A DNA stretch of 64,000 bases from Paenibacillus chondroitinus NBRC 15376 (GCF_004000765.1 NZ_BILW01000024.1:43658-107657), one strand, 5' to 3'; counted from the stretch's first letter, positions 8,884 through 17,247 are shown. The notes: generated by a model from the letters alone, not told the origin. A program made the numbers and translations.

Positions 8884-10011
8884 ATGAGCCGCCCAACAGT
8901 TTCGCTGTGCATGATTGTGAGAGACGAAGAACGCCTGATTGAAGCCTGTTTACGAAGTGTCCAAGATTGGATTGATGAAATGATCGTCGTGGACACGGGT
9001 TCATTGGATAACACCGTGCAGATTGCCCGTTCCATGGGGGCTTCAGTCCTTACTTACGAATGGAATAACCATTTTGCAGATGCCAGGAATTATGGGCTAG
9101 AGCATGCCAAATCGGATTGGATCCTTTATTTGGATGCCGATGAAGAGCTGTCGCCGCTAGGTAATTTCGACTTGCACAAGGCGCTTCAGGAGACACAAGC
9201 CTCCATTTTATCCCTCCATTTAGTCAATTATATTGGCGAAACGCCAAATGAAGACGAAGCATTTCATATTGCACATCCACGTTTTTTTCGCAATCACATT
9301 GGGCTAAGGTTTAAATATGCCATACATGAAACACTAAATATCGACGACATTTTCCTTGACCGTGACATGACGGACCTTTTGGAAATGATCCCTCTCAAAT
9401 TATTTCACCACGGGTATCTGGAGCCAATTACGATTCAGAAAAACAAGTTTGCCCGCAATATGACCCTGCTGCAGCAAGAAGCAAACGCTCCAGCGGCAAC
9501 TTCGAATCCATGGATTGAATACCACATAGCCAGCGAGTACTATCGCGTGTTCCAATATGACAAAGCATTTGAATACGTGAATCTATCCATTGTCCGCTTC
9601 ATTCAATCGGGAAAAATGCCCCCTTCTATGCTGTATAAACTGAAATATGCCATCCTCTTTAACACAGGAAGCATCGATGGCGCCTGGCCCGGTATCGAGA
9701 AAGCCATTGCGTTGTATCCCGATTATGTCGATCTACATTTTTATAAAGGTGTAATTTGCTATTTGAAGGGGTGGTACACTGCGGCAATTGACGTTTTTCG
9801 GCATTGCATAGAGTCGGGGGAAATAACAGGGCAACATCTGACATTACGAGGTACAGGCAGCTTTCATGCGTACTTTTATTTAGGTTTATGCTGGGAAAAA
9901 TTAGGAAATGACCAAGAGGCAATAAACGCCTATGAAAAGGCCTACGAGTTGTCCCCAACCTATACCCTTGCCGGCGAAGCGCTTAACAGACTGAATGAAA
10001 TCGAAACCTAG
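8884..10011 (+). CDS. GT2 glycosyltransferase with TPR repeats
   Basis: 375 residues. N-terminal GT2 domain: VSLCMIVRDEERLIEACLRS, VDTGSLDNT, LYLDADEELSP. From about residue 200 onward it is TPR-like, ending AYEKAYELSPTYTLAGEAL. The ATG at 8884 has GGAGGTG at 8871-8877. It is transcribed divergently from the three-gene glycosyltransferase operon and is related to its members, so the locus has at least four GT2 genes of common ancestry. Acceptor unknown; cytoplasmic. Confidence 0.88.
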   Translation: MSRPTVSLCMIVRDEERLIEACLRSVQDWIDEMIVVDTGSLDNTVQIARSMGASVLTYEWNNHFADARNYGLEHAKSDWILYLDADEELSPLGNFDLHKALQETQASILSLHLVNYIGETPNEDEAFHIAHPRFFRNHIGLRFKYAIHETLNIDDIFLDRDMTDLLEMIPLKLFHHGYLEPITIQKNKFARNMTLLQQEANAPAATSNPWIEYHIASEYYRVFQYDKAFEYVNLSIVRFIQSGKMPPSMLYKLKYAILFNTGSIDGAWPGIEKAIALYPDYVDLHFYKGVICYLKGWYTAAIDVFRHCIESGEITGQHLTLRGTGSFHAYFYLGLCWEKLGNDQEAINAYEKAYELSPTYTLAGEALNRLNEIET

Positions 10012-10083
10012 TATTTCAGAAAACAGATGCAGCCAACACTAAAAACACTCACGGTCTCCCGGGAATGTCATTTCGTGCTGTCG

Positions 10084-10609
10084 TTATTTCAGCAAAAATT
10101 TCGCATACTTTAACGGAGTTTCATATGTTTTATAAAAAGTTGTATGCATTTTCGCTTTTCTGAAGGAATAACGCTGATCTCTTCCGTTCACTTCAATGAA
10201 CTTGATGCCTCCGTTTTGATCGACACCTATATCAAGCCCAAGATCAGCCGTGTGAGGCAGACTATTGCCTAAATGTCTCGCTATCGCTAACGATGCTTGA
10301 TGTAATTCTTCCTTAATTGCTATAGCGTGATAGCTGGTTTAACTTCTTTTTCAAATATGGCGTTAGGGTTATCGCGCGGTTATGAGTAACACGAGGAATG
10401 CTTTTCCGGACAAGCTTGTATTTAGGATTGGCGTAAAAATAACCCAAGGCTGATTTTCCGTTCACATAGTTTAAACACATATAGAAAGGTTTAATTCCGC
10501 ACTTGTTCCCTGCTCGATTATACAACGCTATGCGTTCATTCCCTGTCCTTCCCTTTGCAATCCCTCTATATGTTTTTAAATCAAGCAAGACGCCTACTGT
10601 CGCTCCCAC
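10084..10609 (-). pseudogene. Decayed YheC/YheD-type ATP-grasp spore-coat protein
   Basis: Two pieces in different frames. The first (10313-10609, GTG start) reads VGVLLDLKTYRGIAKGRTG ... IPRVTHNRAI, matching the N-terminal part of YheC/YheD coat-associated ATP-grasp proteins. After the frame ends at 10313, the next frame continues with LHQASLAIARHLGNSLPHTA, then DLGLDIGVDQNGGIKFIEVN, and stops at 10084, matching their C-terminus with the ATP-grasp metal-binding end. Together only about 170 residues remain of an expected 350-450: the central ATP-grasp core is deleted at the frameshift junction. Non-functional remnant of a sporulation gene. Confidence 0.8.
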
Positions 10610-10775
10610 CTAATCACCACCATCATTCGCAAATAAGAACATTGTCAGTGTATGTCTCTCTGCTAACGAGTAACACGGTAAATACCTATACACGAACGAA
10701 AAGTGTGAAGGAATTATTTAACATTCGTCGAATGTAGACGAGGTGGAAGCAAAAAGTGAACACGCTAATCCCGGA

Positions 10776-11273
10776 CTAAACTTTGCTATCGTAGAAAAAA
10801 TGCTGCGCCTGAATATGATCGCCAAGTTCAATAATGCCGTATGAATATTGAGGCTGCCTTCTTTTATCCGTTGGCGAGCCCGGATTGAACATCAGAATCC
10901 CGTCAACGGTTTGATGATAAGGAATATGGGAATGCCCGAAAATAATAATATCCGGCTGCTCTTCCCGGAATGCTTCCCGGGCTCTTTCCTCTGTCGTCTT
11001 ACGGAAGCCGTCACCGTGAATAAGACCGATTCGGTGTTTCCCGACGGTCACGATTTTTTTCAATCCAAACCGCTCTACAATGTCATGACCGTCATTATTC
11101 CCGGCCACAGCCTCGCATGGAGCAATTTGTTCAACGAGTTCGACGACATGTTCACTCACCCAATCTCCTGCGTGCAGAATCAGATCAACACCTTTTAATC
11201 CTGCTACCAGCGTATCTGGCAGCTTATGTACCCTTGCGGATAGATGCGTATCGGAAATGACACCAATTCGCAT
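10776..11273 (-). CDS. YfcE/MJ0936-type metallophosphodiesterase
   Basis: 165 residues with the complete calcineurin-like metal motif set: SDTHL (residues 7-11), HAGDW (about 35-39), GNNDGHD (about 58-64), GLIHGDG (about 84-90) and GHSHIPYH (about 114-121). Such enzymes hydrolyse phosphodiesters in vitro; the cellular substrate is unknown. The ATG at 11273 has a GGAGTGA site. Monocistronic, divergent from the MoxR ATPase gene. Confidence 0.9.
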   Translation of the reverse strand: MRIGVISDTHLSARVHKLPDTLVAGLKGVDLILHAGDWVSEHVVELVEQIAPCEAVAGNNDGHDIVERFGLKKIVTVGKHRIGLIHGDGFRKTTEERAREAFREEQPDIIIFGHSHIPYHQTVDGILMFNPGSPTDKRRQPQYSYGIIELGDHIQAQHFFYDSKV

Positions 11274-11457
11274 AAAATCACTCCTTTTTTCACATATGCT
11301 CCTATTTTCTCATTCGCCGGAAGGAACTGCAAATACAAGGCAGAATAAAGAGCAGACTAAGGTATCTGACTTATGAAGAGACAGATCTCCTAAAAATTCG
11401 ATGTTTGCAGATCAGTTTGATACAATATTGCTGAAGTCTACGCCAAGGGGGACACCG

Positions 11458-12762
11458 ATGATGAAAGATCCCATCGTCATACAGAACAAATTAAGAGAAG
11501 CTATGGGGCATCTCGAGAAAAGGTTCATGGAGCGTGAAGAACTCATCCGAGTCTTGCTCCTTGCCATCATGAGCGGTGAACACGTCCTATTGGTCGGACC
11601 TCCCGGTTCGGCGAAATCGCAGCTGGCCCGAGCTGCAGCAGAATTATTCGGCAACGAGCCTTATTACGACTATTTATTGACTCGCTTCACGACGCCAGAC
11701 GAGCTATTTGGCCCAGTCTCTTTGCAAAAATTAAAACAAGATGAGTACAGTCGCCTCACGGAAGGATATCTGCCCAGCGCGCGTTTCGCCTTCCTGGATG
11801 AAATATTCAAAGCAAACAGTGCGATTCTTAACTCACTCTTATCGATATTAAATGAGCGCGTTTTCTTCAATGGACGTCTGAAGCAGCCGTCGCCTCTGTT
11901 ATTTTTAATGGCGGCCTCCAACGAATTGCCTGAAGATAACGAGCAGCTGGCTGCACTTTACGATCGGTTTTTGTTCCGATTTGAAGTCGAGTATGTCAAG
12001 CAAATTTCCAGCTTCGAGCTGATGTTTCAAGCGCCGAAATCGCCACTTCCTACACTGCTTTCAACAGAGCTAATTAACCAATTGAGATCACAAGCAATGG
12101 ACGTGCAGTTGCCGGATGCTTTGATTTACATGCTCTTCCAGTTAAAAACAGCCCTTCAAGAGAAAGAATACGTGCTCTCCGATCGGCGTTGGAATAAAAT
12201 AGGACACACTTGGAAAATTTCAGCCGCTATTCACGGACGAAGTGCCGTTGGTGTTTGGGACACCGTTCTCACTCCGCACATGCTATGGGATTTTCCAGAG
12301 GATTTGCCTGAAGTTAAAGCGGTTTTTGATACGTTATTTCAGGATATGCTCAAACGCGAGATGGAACAGGAGCTTCCTCTGCAGCAGTACAATATGACGG
12401 TTAAAAAATGGCTGGACAAGGAAGATGAGCTCCATGCCTTCCAATTTAAAAAAGAAATCGGCGGTTCTTTATCCAAAGACGCCGCCGAGCGCTTGAAGGG
12501 CAGCTTGGAAGAATGCCGCACGGAGCTGGAGGATACGGCACGCAGCTTACGAGGCAGACTTGTCTCTTGGCAGGAAAAAGAAAAGAAATTGCCCGAATGG
12601 ATTGCTTCACAATCCATTTTCCTGCAGCATCCCGAGCAATATGCCGTCAAATTTACGCACCTTCGCATCCAGGGTGAACGCATTTTACAATCCATTCAAG
12701 GTTTATATCGCACATTGTTTGACCGTGAAATTCCAGGAATCGTGTACGACTATACCCTATAA
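11458..12762 (+). CDS. MoxR/RavA-type AAA+ ATPase
   Basis: 434 residues from the ATG at 11458, chosen because AAGGGGGA lies 5-6 bases upstream; an in-frame ATG at 11401 lacks a ribosome site. Walker A GPPGSAKS at about residues 47-54, Walker B FLDEIFKAN near 112, sensor 1 AASNELP near 155. The C-terminal third is charged and helical. RavA-type ATPases act as chaperone-like remodelers together with a VWA partner; the next gene, 11 bases downstream, encodes exactly such a protein. Substrate unknown. Confidence 0.9.
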   Translation: MMKDPIVIQNKLREAMGHLEKRFMEREELIRVLLLAIMSGEHVLLVGPPGSAKSQLARAAAELFGNEPYYDYLLTRFTTPDELFGPVSLQKLKQDEYSRLTEGYLPSARFAFLDEIFKANSAILNSLLSILNERVFFNGRLKQPSPLLFLMAASNELPEDNEQLAALYDRFLFRFEVEYVKQISSFELMFQAPKSPLPTLLSTELINQLRSQAMDVQLPDALIYMLFQLKTALQEKEYVLSDRRWNKIGHTWKISAAIHGRSAVGVWDTVLTPHMLWDFPEDLPEVKAVFDTLFQDMLKREMEQELPLQQYNMTVKKWLDKEDELHAFQFKKEIGGSLSKDAAERLKGSLEECRTELEDTARSLRGRLVSWQEKEKKLPEWIASQSIFLQHPEQYAVKFTHLRIQGERILQSIQGLYRTLFDREIPGIVYDYTL

Positions 12763-12773
12763 GAGGTTACATT

Positions 12774-14483
12774 ATGATCATTCGCTGCACACGGGTCGAT
12801 CGGTATGTGTTTGAAGGTTATGTTCATTCTTCCCGCGTCGCCCAGGAATGGATGCGCGAAGCGGTGCGGCAAGCTCCCTGGTTTTCGCTTGAACTGTTCG
12901 CCGATTTCTTCATGTGCTTTTACTTATCGAAACCTGAGATCGATGCAGCTTCCGAGGAAACACCTTTCCACCGCTGGATGGTATTGACTTTGACCAAACA
13001 ATACTTCTATGTCTCCATTCATCCGCGCACAATTGGACAAGTGAACGCTTCCTTTAAGACGGCGCTCAAAGCGCTAATGTGGCTGACGGAGTCATACGAG
13101 AAAGAAGTAAAAAAACGGCAAAAGGAGCAGCAGCAAATCGGCATCGGTTTGGAGAAAAAACAGCAAATGAGCGGTCAAGAGGACAAAAGCGTCAGCGAGC
13201 GGCTCACCGATAAGCAAATTGAGAAGTTGAGGCTTGTTGGATATACCCTGCAGCAGGGAAAACGAGCTGTAGAGGACAAGCAAGAGGCCTCCGACTCACG
13301 GCCGCTGGTTGTAGACGAGATTCGCGCATTGAAACAGCGCATCTTGGAACTGCAAGGCGAGCTGCGTACGGAGTTCATGAAACGCGACAAGCTGAAAGCC
13401 AAGCTGCGCAAGGCGGAAGAGGAACTCGAACGCCGCAAGCGCCAGTTGGACCGCATGAGCGCCCGCGACCTCGCCGCGATGCAGGAGCTTGAGTCCGAGC
13501 TGGGCGACTGGCTCGGGCGATCTTTGAAGGAGACGCTGTCGCTCGAAGAGGCGGACAGCTTTAATGTGCACGAGCTCGTGCAGGCGAGTCAGCGGCTCGC
13601 GAACCGGCGCTGGGGCAGCGAGCTGGGGAAGCTGCGGAGGCAGACGTTCGAGCATTACGTGCAGTGGATTGAAAAGCTGAAGCGCAGCAAGGATTTGGTC
13701 GCTTTCTTGCAGGAGGTGGGCCGCAACATCCATCATCTGCGGGTTCAGCGGAAGAAGCAGCGCTCGCCGTATGTCCCTGAATCCTACGATGATCTGCGGC
13801 ATTCCGGAGACATCGCGCATTTGCTGCCCAGCGAAGCCAGTTTGCTCGCGGATGATGATTTTGAGCCTTATTTTCTCGTCAAATGGATGGAAAATAAGCT
13901 CATGACTTACAACTACAGCGGTTCCTCTCCAGAACCGCAAAAAGGGCCCGTGATCTGTATGCTCGACACGTCGCATTCGATGCGCGGCAGCAAACTCCGG
14001 CTTGCCCAGCTATTCACCGCGACCTTCGCCTCCTTCGCGCTTCTTGAGCGGCGGGACTTCGTCCTGCTGCTGTTCGGCGCCAAAGGCGAGCTGGTCGAGC
14101 ACATCTTGTCTTACAAACGTCCCGACTGGGACCGCTTCTATGGCCTTGCGCAGCTTGCCTTCGGCGGCGGCACCAACTTTGATGCCCCGCTGGGCAGAGG
14201 CATGGACATCGTTCAGCATCAGCCGCAGTTTCGCGATGCCGATTTCGTGATGGTCACCGATGGCGTTGGCCAGATCTCCAAAGCAACGCAGCAGCAGCTT
14301 GCGCTGCTGAGCCAAAAAAAGCAGCTGCGGCTGCATTCCCTGATCATCGGCTCCGCCCGCCAGCATCTCGTGCAAAAATACGAGATTATGGGCGTTTCGC
14401 ATCAGGTACGATTTGCAACAGCTTGGGATATGCAGGATCCCGTTAAGGATGAGCTGCTGCTTGATGTGTTTGCAAAGCGATGA
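12774..14483 (+). CDS. VWA-domain partner of the MoxR ATPase (ViaA/CoxE-like)
   Basis: 569 residues. The N-terminal half is helical, with a strongly charged coiled coil at about residues 95-245 (many Lys/Glu/Arg/Gln). The C-terminal VWA domain has a complete MIDAS: DTSHS at about 397-401, then FGGGTNFD and VMVTDG. It follows the MoxR gene by 11 bases, the arrangement seen for RavA-ViaA. It is longer than E. coli ViaA (about 480) because of the coiled-coil segment. Codon third positions become notably GC-rich from about 13400 to 14400, giving long but meaningless antisense reading frames. Followed by a terminator. Confidence 0.88.
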   Translation: MIIRCTRVDRYVFEGYVHSSRVAQEWMREAVRQAPWFSLELFADFFMCFYLSKPEIDAASEETPFHRWMVLTLTKQYFYVSIHPRTIGQVNASFKTALKALMWLTESYEKEVKKRQKEQQQIGIGLEKKQQMSGQEDKSVSERLTDKQIEKLRLVGYTLQQGKRAVEDKQEASDSRPLVVDEIRALKQRILELQGELRTEFMKRDKLKAKLRKAEEELERRKRQLDRMSARDLAAMQELESELGDWLGRSLKETLSLEEADSFNVHELVQASQRLANRRWGSELGKLRRQTFEHYVQWIEKLKRSKDLVAFLQEVGRNIHHLRVQRKKQRSPYVPESYDDLRHSGDIAHLLPSEASLLADDDFEPYFLVKWMENKLMTYNYSGSSPEPQKGPVICMLDTSHSMRGSKLRLAQLFTATFASFALLERRDFVLLLFGAKGELVEHILSYKRPDWDRFYGLAQLAFGGGTNFDAPLGRGMDIVQHQPQFRDADFVMVTDGVGQISKATQQQLALLSQKKQLRLHSLIIGSARQHLVQKYEIMGVSHQVRFATAWDMQDPVKDELLLDVFAKR

Positions 14484-14494
14484 CCACAGCAAAC

Positions 14495-14553
14495 AATCCC
14501 CCAATTGCCGCGACTCGACTTGACTCGATTGGCTGGCACCGGGGGATTTTTTT
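14495..14553 (+). terminator. Intrinsic terminator after the MoxR-VWA operon
   Basis: AATCCCCC ... GGGGGATT forms the stem, with inner TTGCC/GGC pairing, followed by a run of seven T at the 3' end. Confidence 0.8.
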
Positions 14554-14685
14554 CGTGTAACCGCATTGTACCGTCGGACAGTGCAACGTAAACCTTCGAT
14601 TTTGCTGCTCAGCCGTACCTTCGTCACTTCACTCCGACACACCTTTTATCACTCATAACCGAGATAGACTGGAGCATTATACTAT

Positions 14686-14869
14686 GTTGTACATTGTGCA
14701 ACCATTTGACTGTAATTAGCACTCAGCACACCTCTATACTGTACTTTATGCAACGAATCATACACTAAATCGCTTACATCTCACCTTTTCACTATAAATG
14801 GTTGTATATTGTGCAATCAAAGTCCGCATTCGTGGTCAGAAGAGACCATTACGTTGTATATAATGCAAC
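14686..14869. repeat. Array of four phased 17-bp imperfect palindromes
   Basis: Copies start at 14686 (GTTGTACATTGTGCAAC), 14738 (ACTGTACTTTATGCAAC), 14801 (GTTGTATATTGTGCAAT) and 14853 (GTTGTATATAATGCAAC). Consensus GTTGTAYATWRTGCAAC, a near-palindrome with half-sites GTTGTA and TGCAAC. Start-to-start spacing is 52, 63 and 52 bp, that is 5, 6 and 5 helical turns, so all copies face the same side of the DNA. A looser fifth pair of half-sites lies at 14566-14587. The spacers are unrelated in sequence. Confidence 0.7.
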
Positions 14870-15258
14870 GGGGGCCTTTTACTCATCACCTATGACCCTT
14901 GACCATAAATGGCTTTCTTTGCCTAGTTGCCTTTGTCGTACTTCTAGGAAGAGTGTACCCCAAAACATACTAAATAAGGACCCCTCTCGGGGTCCTCATT
15001 GACGGTGAATAGATTTATGGTAATATGCTATGAACCTTTACTCAGCTTGGTCTCTACCTCATCACACTATTGCAGTACTTGACCACATTAATGATTTCTG
15101 CGGCACATCTCCTCGCTTCTATACGGATTCAACAACAACTTCCCTTGGTGTAAATTATCTTTGACACGACACCTCTCTGCTTTCACCGTCAAAGATAGTA
15201 TGTCCGCTTATTTTCATTTTATGTATGTAAAAAAGCAAGTCACGATTTTCTTTTTCAC

Positions 15259-15462
15259 TCATTCCTGTATCAACTCTTTGATCGTCTTGAGCGGTACGCC
15301 CGTCTCATGATACACATCAATCAGTGTGGCACCCGGATGGCTGCGAACAAAATCTTTGACCTTATGCGACTCGACCAGTTGCAGCTGCACACAGGGTTTA
15401 CAGCGTTTTTCAAATTGTCTTATGAAAACTTTTCCGCATGCCTCACAGTTGCTTAATGTCAT
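15259..15462 (-). CDS. yvyF: YvyF-type flagellar operon protein (zinc-ribbon)
   Basis: 67 residues from the ATG at 15462, which has GGAAGGTG 8 bases upstream; a longer frame to 15510 lacks this support. Two CxxC pairs (Cys 6, 9, 21, 24) suggest a small zinc ribbon, followed by a helical region ending TGVPLKTIKELIQE that resembles a helix-turn-helix. This layout matches YvyF/TIGR03826, found in Bacillus flagellar operons, function unknown. Here it stands alone, away from any flagellar gene, and is shorter than typical YvyF (about 139 residues). Confidence 0.68.
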   Translation of the reverse strand: MTLSNCEACGKVFIRQFEKRCKPCVQLQLVESHKVKDFVRSHPGATLIDVYHETGVPLKTIKELIQE

Positions 15463-15537
15463 TTTTTTACACCTTCCAGAGCCAACTTTGACCAGGCTAT
15501 TTCCAATCAAAATAGCTTTCGCAACGGCAATCTGTTT

Positions 15538-16083
15538 TCAGGGGGTAGGTAGGTGAATTTCGATATGATCCCCTGCTTTAATCTCACCTGGGCGTTCCAC
15601 ATAGGCGACAATTCCCCTGCTTTTCTGCGCTTGAATGATAAAATGTTTCGTTAAACTTTTGTCGTCATACTGTTCCGCGATCACTCTGCCCGGTCCGGCA
15701 CAGGGCTCATTTTCACCCTCGCAGACTAACCCGCCACCACTTGATAGCATCATGCGAATGCCCATGGGAAGCTTGGTTAAGTCCGGCGCGCCGCTCACCA
15801 GAATGTTCGCTCCCAACCACTCGGGCCGTATCGTTCCGACACCTAACCGGTCTGCGATTCCTTGAAGCTCCTCGACAGATACGAGGCTAAGTTGACGACG
15901 ATTAAAGATCTCCGTCCCTCTCTTATACATGGGCTGTCTGGAGTCGGCTTTAGCAAATAGACCAAAATGCCTATCACCTTCAATACCGCCAAATTTCAAC
16001 TCGGCTCCGTCAATTTCTCTTGTAATAAATGTGTCAGGGTTATCCGCAATAAGCACAGCTTCAACTTTTATCAACATGGTCAT
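15538..16083 (-). CDS. MOSC domain protein
   Basis: 181 residues. Features of stand-alone MOSC proteins (YiiM/YuaD type): GGIEGDRHFG (residues about 32-41), RRQLSLVSVEEL, EWLGANILVSG and the cysteine of ENEPCAGPGRV, the presumed sulfur/molybdenum-cofactor-binding position. Such proteins are linked to sulfur carriage to the molybdenum cofactor or reduction of N-hydroxylated compounds; the substrate here is unknown. ATG at 16083 or 16077, with GGGTAGG upstream. It lies 94 bases downstream of the deacetylase gene and could be the distal gene of that operon. Confidence 0.88.
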   Translation of the reverse strand: MTMLIKVEAVLIADNPDTFITREIDGAELKFGGIEGDRHFGLFAKADSRQPMYKRGTEIFNRRQLSLVSVEELQGIADRLGVGTIRPEWLGANILVSGAPDLTKLPMGIRMMLSSGGGLVCEGENEPCAGPGRVIAEQYDDKSLTKHFIIQAQKSRGIVAYVERPGEIKAGDHIEIHLPTP

Positions 16084-16177
16084 CTATAGCCTACCCGCCT
16101 TGTCCAAAATTTCGCAACTTACTTATCCATATGCACGTACGGCATTTGTTGTTAATGACGTTTTGACACTTTTCAGC

Positions 16178-16867
16178 TTACCGGCTTTCCGCCATCTCCG
16201 GCCACATAACTCCGTCTTCCCATCCCAGTACAAAAGCTTCCCATCTGCGCGTCTCTGGAAAAGACTCCAAATCGCCAAAATATTTCGCGATAGCCACATG
16301 CTGGGTCGCATGGGCCTTTAGGGCAGCTGCTTTGACTGACCATCCCAGCTCCGTATCCACAACAATTGAAGGCTGCAGCCCCCGCTCCTGTAAAATGCCA
16401 GACGCCGCATAGTACAGCTTGCGAACGCTTGGGCATTTCCCGCTTAATACAGCAGCTGTCGCAGCTTTGGAGATGGTCACATGATCCGGGTGCCCATTCC
16501 CACCGTCTTCTGCGAAGCTGAATACATTCTCCACCTCATAACGCTGAAGAAAGGAAATAACGCCTGCGACCAGCTCATCGAAATCAATATTCGCCAACTG
16601 ACCGTCCGGGAAGCCCAAATGTTCCACAATGGAAATTCCCAACACTTCAGCAGCAACATTCATTTCTTCTTCTCTCACCCTGGCAAGCTCCGACTTATCC
16701 GTCGCTCTCTCCAAACCATGCCGGCCTGCATCCCCCCGCGTCGCTAGCAGCAGCGCAGGCGCGTTGCCTTCATCCGCATATTTGCGAATTAAACATCCAC
16801 TGAGAAAGGTCTCATCATCCGGATGCGCATAAACAAATCCATTTTGGATTCCCATCTTCCTCTTCAC
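16178..16867 (-). CDS. PIG-L family (LmbE-like) zinc deacetylase
   Basis: 229 residues. Zinc ligands AHPDDE at residues 14-19 and HPDH near 120 are intact, as in BshB/MshB N-acetylglucosaminyl deacetylases. Substrates of this family are N-acetylated amino sugars, including the bacillithiol precursor; the window also encodes the bacilliredoxin YtxJ, but nothing proves this is BshB. GTG start at 16867; an ATG at 16855 is an alternative. It follows the anticodon-binding-like gene by 11 bases and therefore should share its attenuator-controlled promoter. Confidence 0.88.
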   Translation of the reverse strand: MKRKMGIQNGFVYAHPDDETFLSGCLIRKYADEGNAPALLLATRGDAGRHGLERATDKSELARVREEEMNVAAEVLGISIVEHLGFPDGQLANIDFDELVAGVISFLQRYEVENVFSFAEDGGNGHPDHVTISKAATAAVLSGKCPSVRKLYYAASGILQERGLQPSIVVDTELGWSVKAAALKAHATQHVAIAKYFGDLESFPETRRWEAFVLGWEDGVMWPEMAESR

Positions 16868-16878
16868 TCCGTTTTCTT

Positions 16879-17247
16879 CTATGTAAAATTGGCGGGCGGA
16901 TACACGTTCTCAATCACGAAAATCGCTTGATCCCAAGGCATTGTCATCTCCGTGTTTTCTTGCAAATCCATCAAACTGACTTCGTTCTCTGCCTTCGAGT
17001 TATCACTAATGGAGATGACGAAGCGCATGCCAAGCCCTTCCGCTATATGTTTCCCAGAATCTGAACCTAGACATTCCATTCTTACCCCAATGCCAACTAG
17101 CTGCAATTCGTTCGTTAGTTCACGTGCCCGTGCATTCACTTGCAAGGAAGCTTTGGGCGCTAACAGGATGACTTTGGCTTGTTCGAGGTGATTCATGAAC
17201 CGACTCTCATCTTCCGGACTCTCATACCTTTGATTGCTGTTTTCCAT
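16879..17247 (-). CDS. Orphan protein resembling the aminoacyl-tRNA synthetase anticodon-binding domain
   Basis: 122 residues, no catalytic synthetase domain. From residue 25 on, the pattern VILLAPKA ... ARELTNELQLVGIGV ... SDSGKHIAEGLGMRFVISIS and ENEVSLMDLQ follows the C-terminal alpha/beta anticodon-binding domain of HisRS-like class II synthetases. The first 20 residues are acidic and variable. ATG at 17247 with AGGTGAAGG upstream. It is the first gene after a leader with a mini-ORF, mutually exclusive hairpins and a terminator, and is followed at 11 bases by a PIG-L deacetylase. Function unknown; fold assignment is by eye. Confidence 0.62.
   Translation of the reverse strand: MENSNQRYESPEDESRFMNHLEQAKVILLAPKASLQVNARARELTNELQLVGIGVRMECLGSDSGKHIAEGLGMRFVISISDNSKAENEVSLMDLQENTEMTMPWDQAIFVIENVYPPANFT

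Larger units (their letters stand above)
14484..15258. other. 775-bp intergenic region between convergent genes
   Basis: No convincing gene. It contains the terminator of the VWA gene, four phased 17-bp palindromes (14686-14869), a perfect 8-bp-stem hairpin at 14977-14996 (AGGACCCC-tctc-GGGGTCCT) and a 10-bp inverted repeat TATCTTTGAC/GTCAAAGATA at 15156-15165 and 15188-15197. The 66-residue plus-strand frame at 14802-15002 runs through two palindromes and the hairpin and shows no family resemblance. Confidence 0.6.

Noticed and set aside
8711..9004. N-terminal extension of the 231-residue glycosyltransferase.
   Set aside because: It overlaps the divergent gene starting at 8884, has no similarity to GT2 proteins, and good internal starts exist at 8710 and 8740.
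13296..14642. Long minus-strand reading frames opposite the VWA gene.
   Set aside because: They are antisense to a well-supported coding region, arise from its high GC content at third positions, and show no family resemblance.
14686..14869. CRISPR array.
   Set aside because: Repeats are only 17 bp, imperfect, with spacings of 35-46 bp, and no cas genes are in the window.
14802..15002. 66-residue plus-strand ORF in the gap after the VWA gene.
   Set aside because: It is built from the palindromes and the hairpin, has no ribosome site and no recognisable protein pattern.
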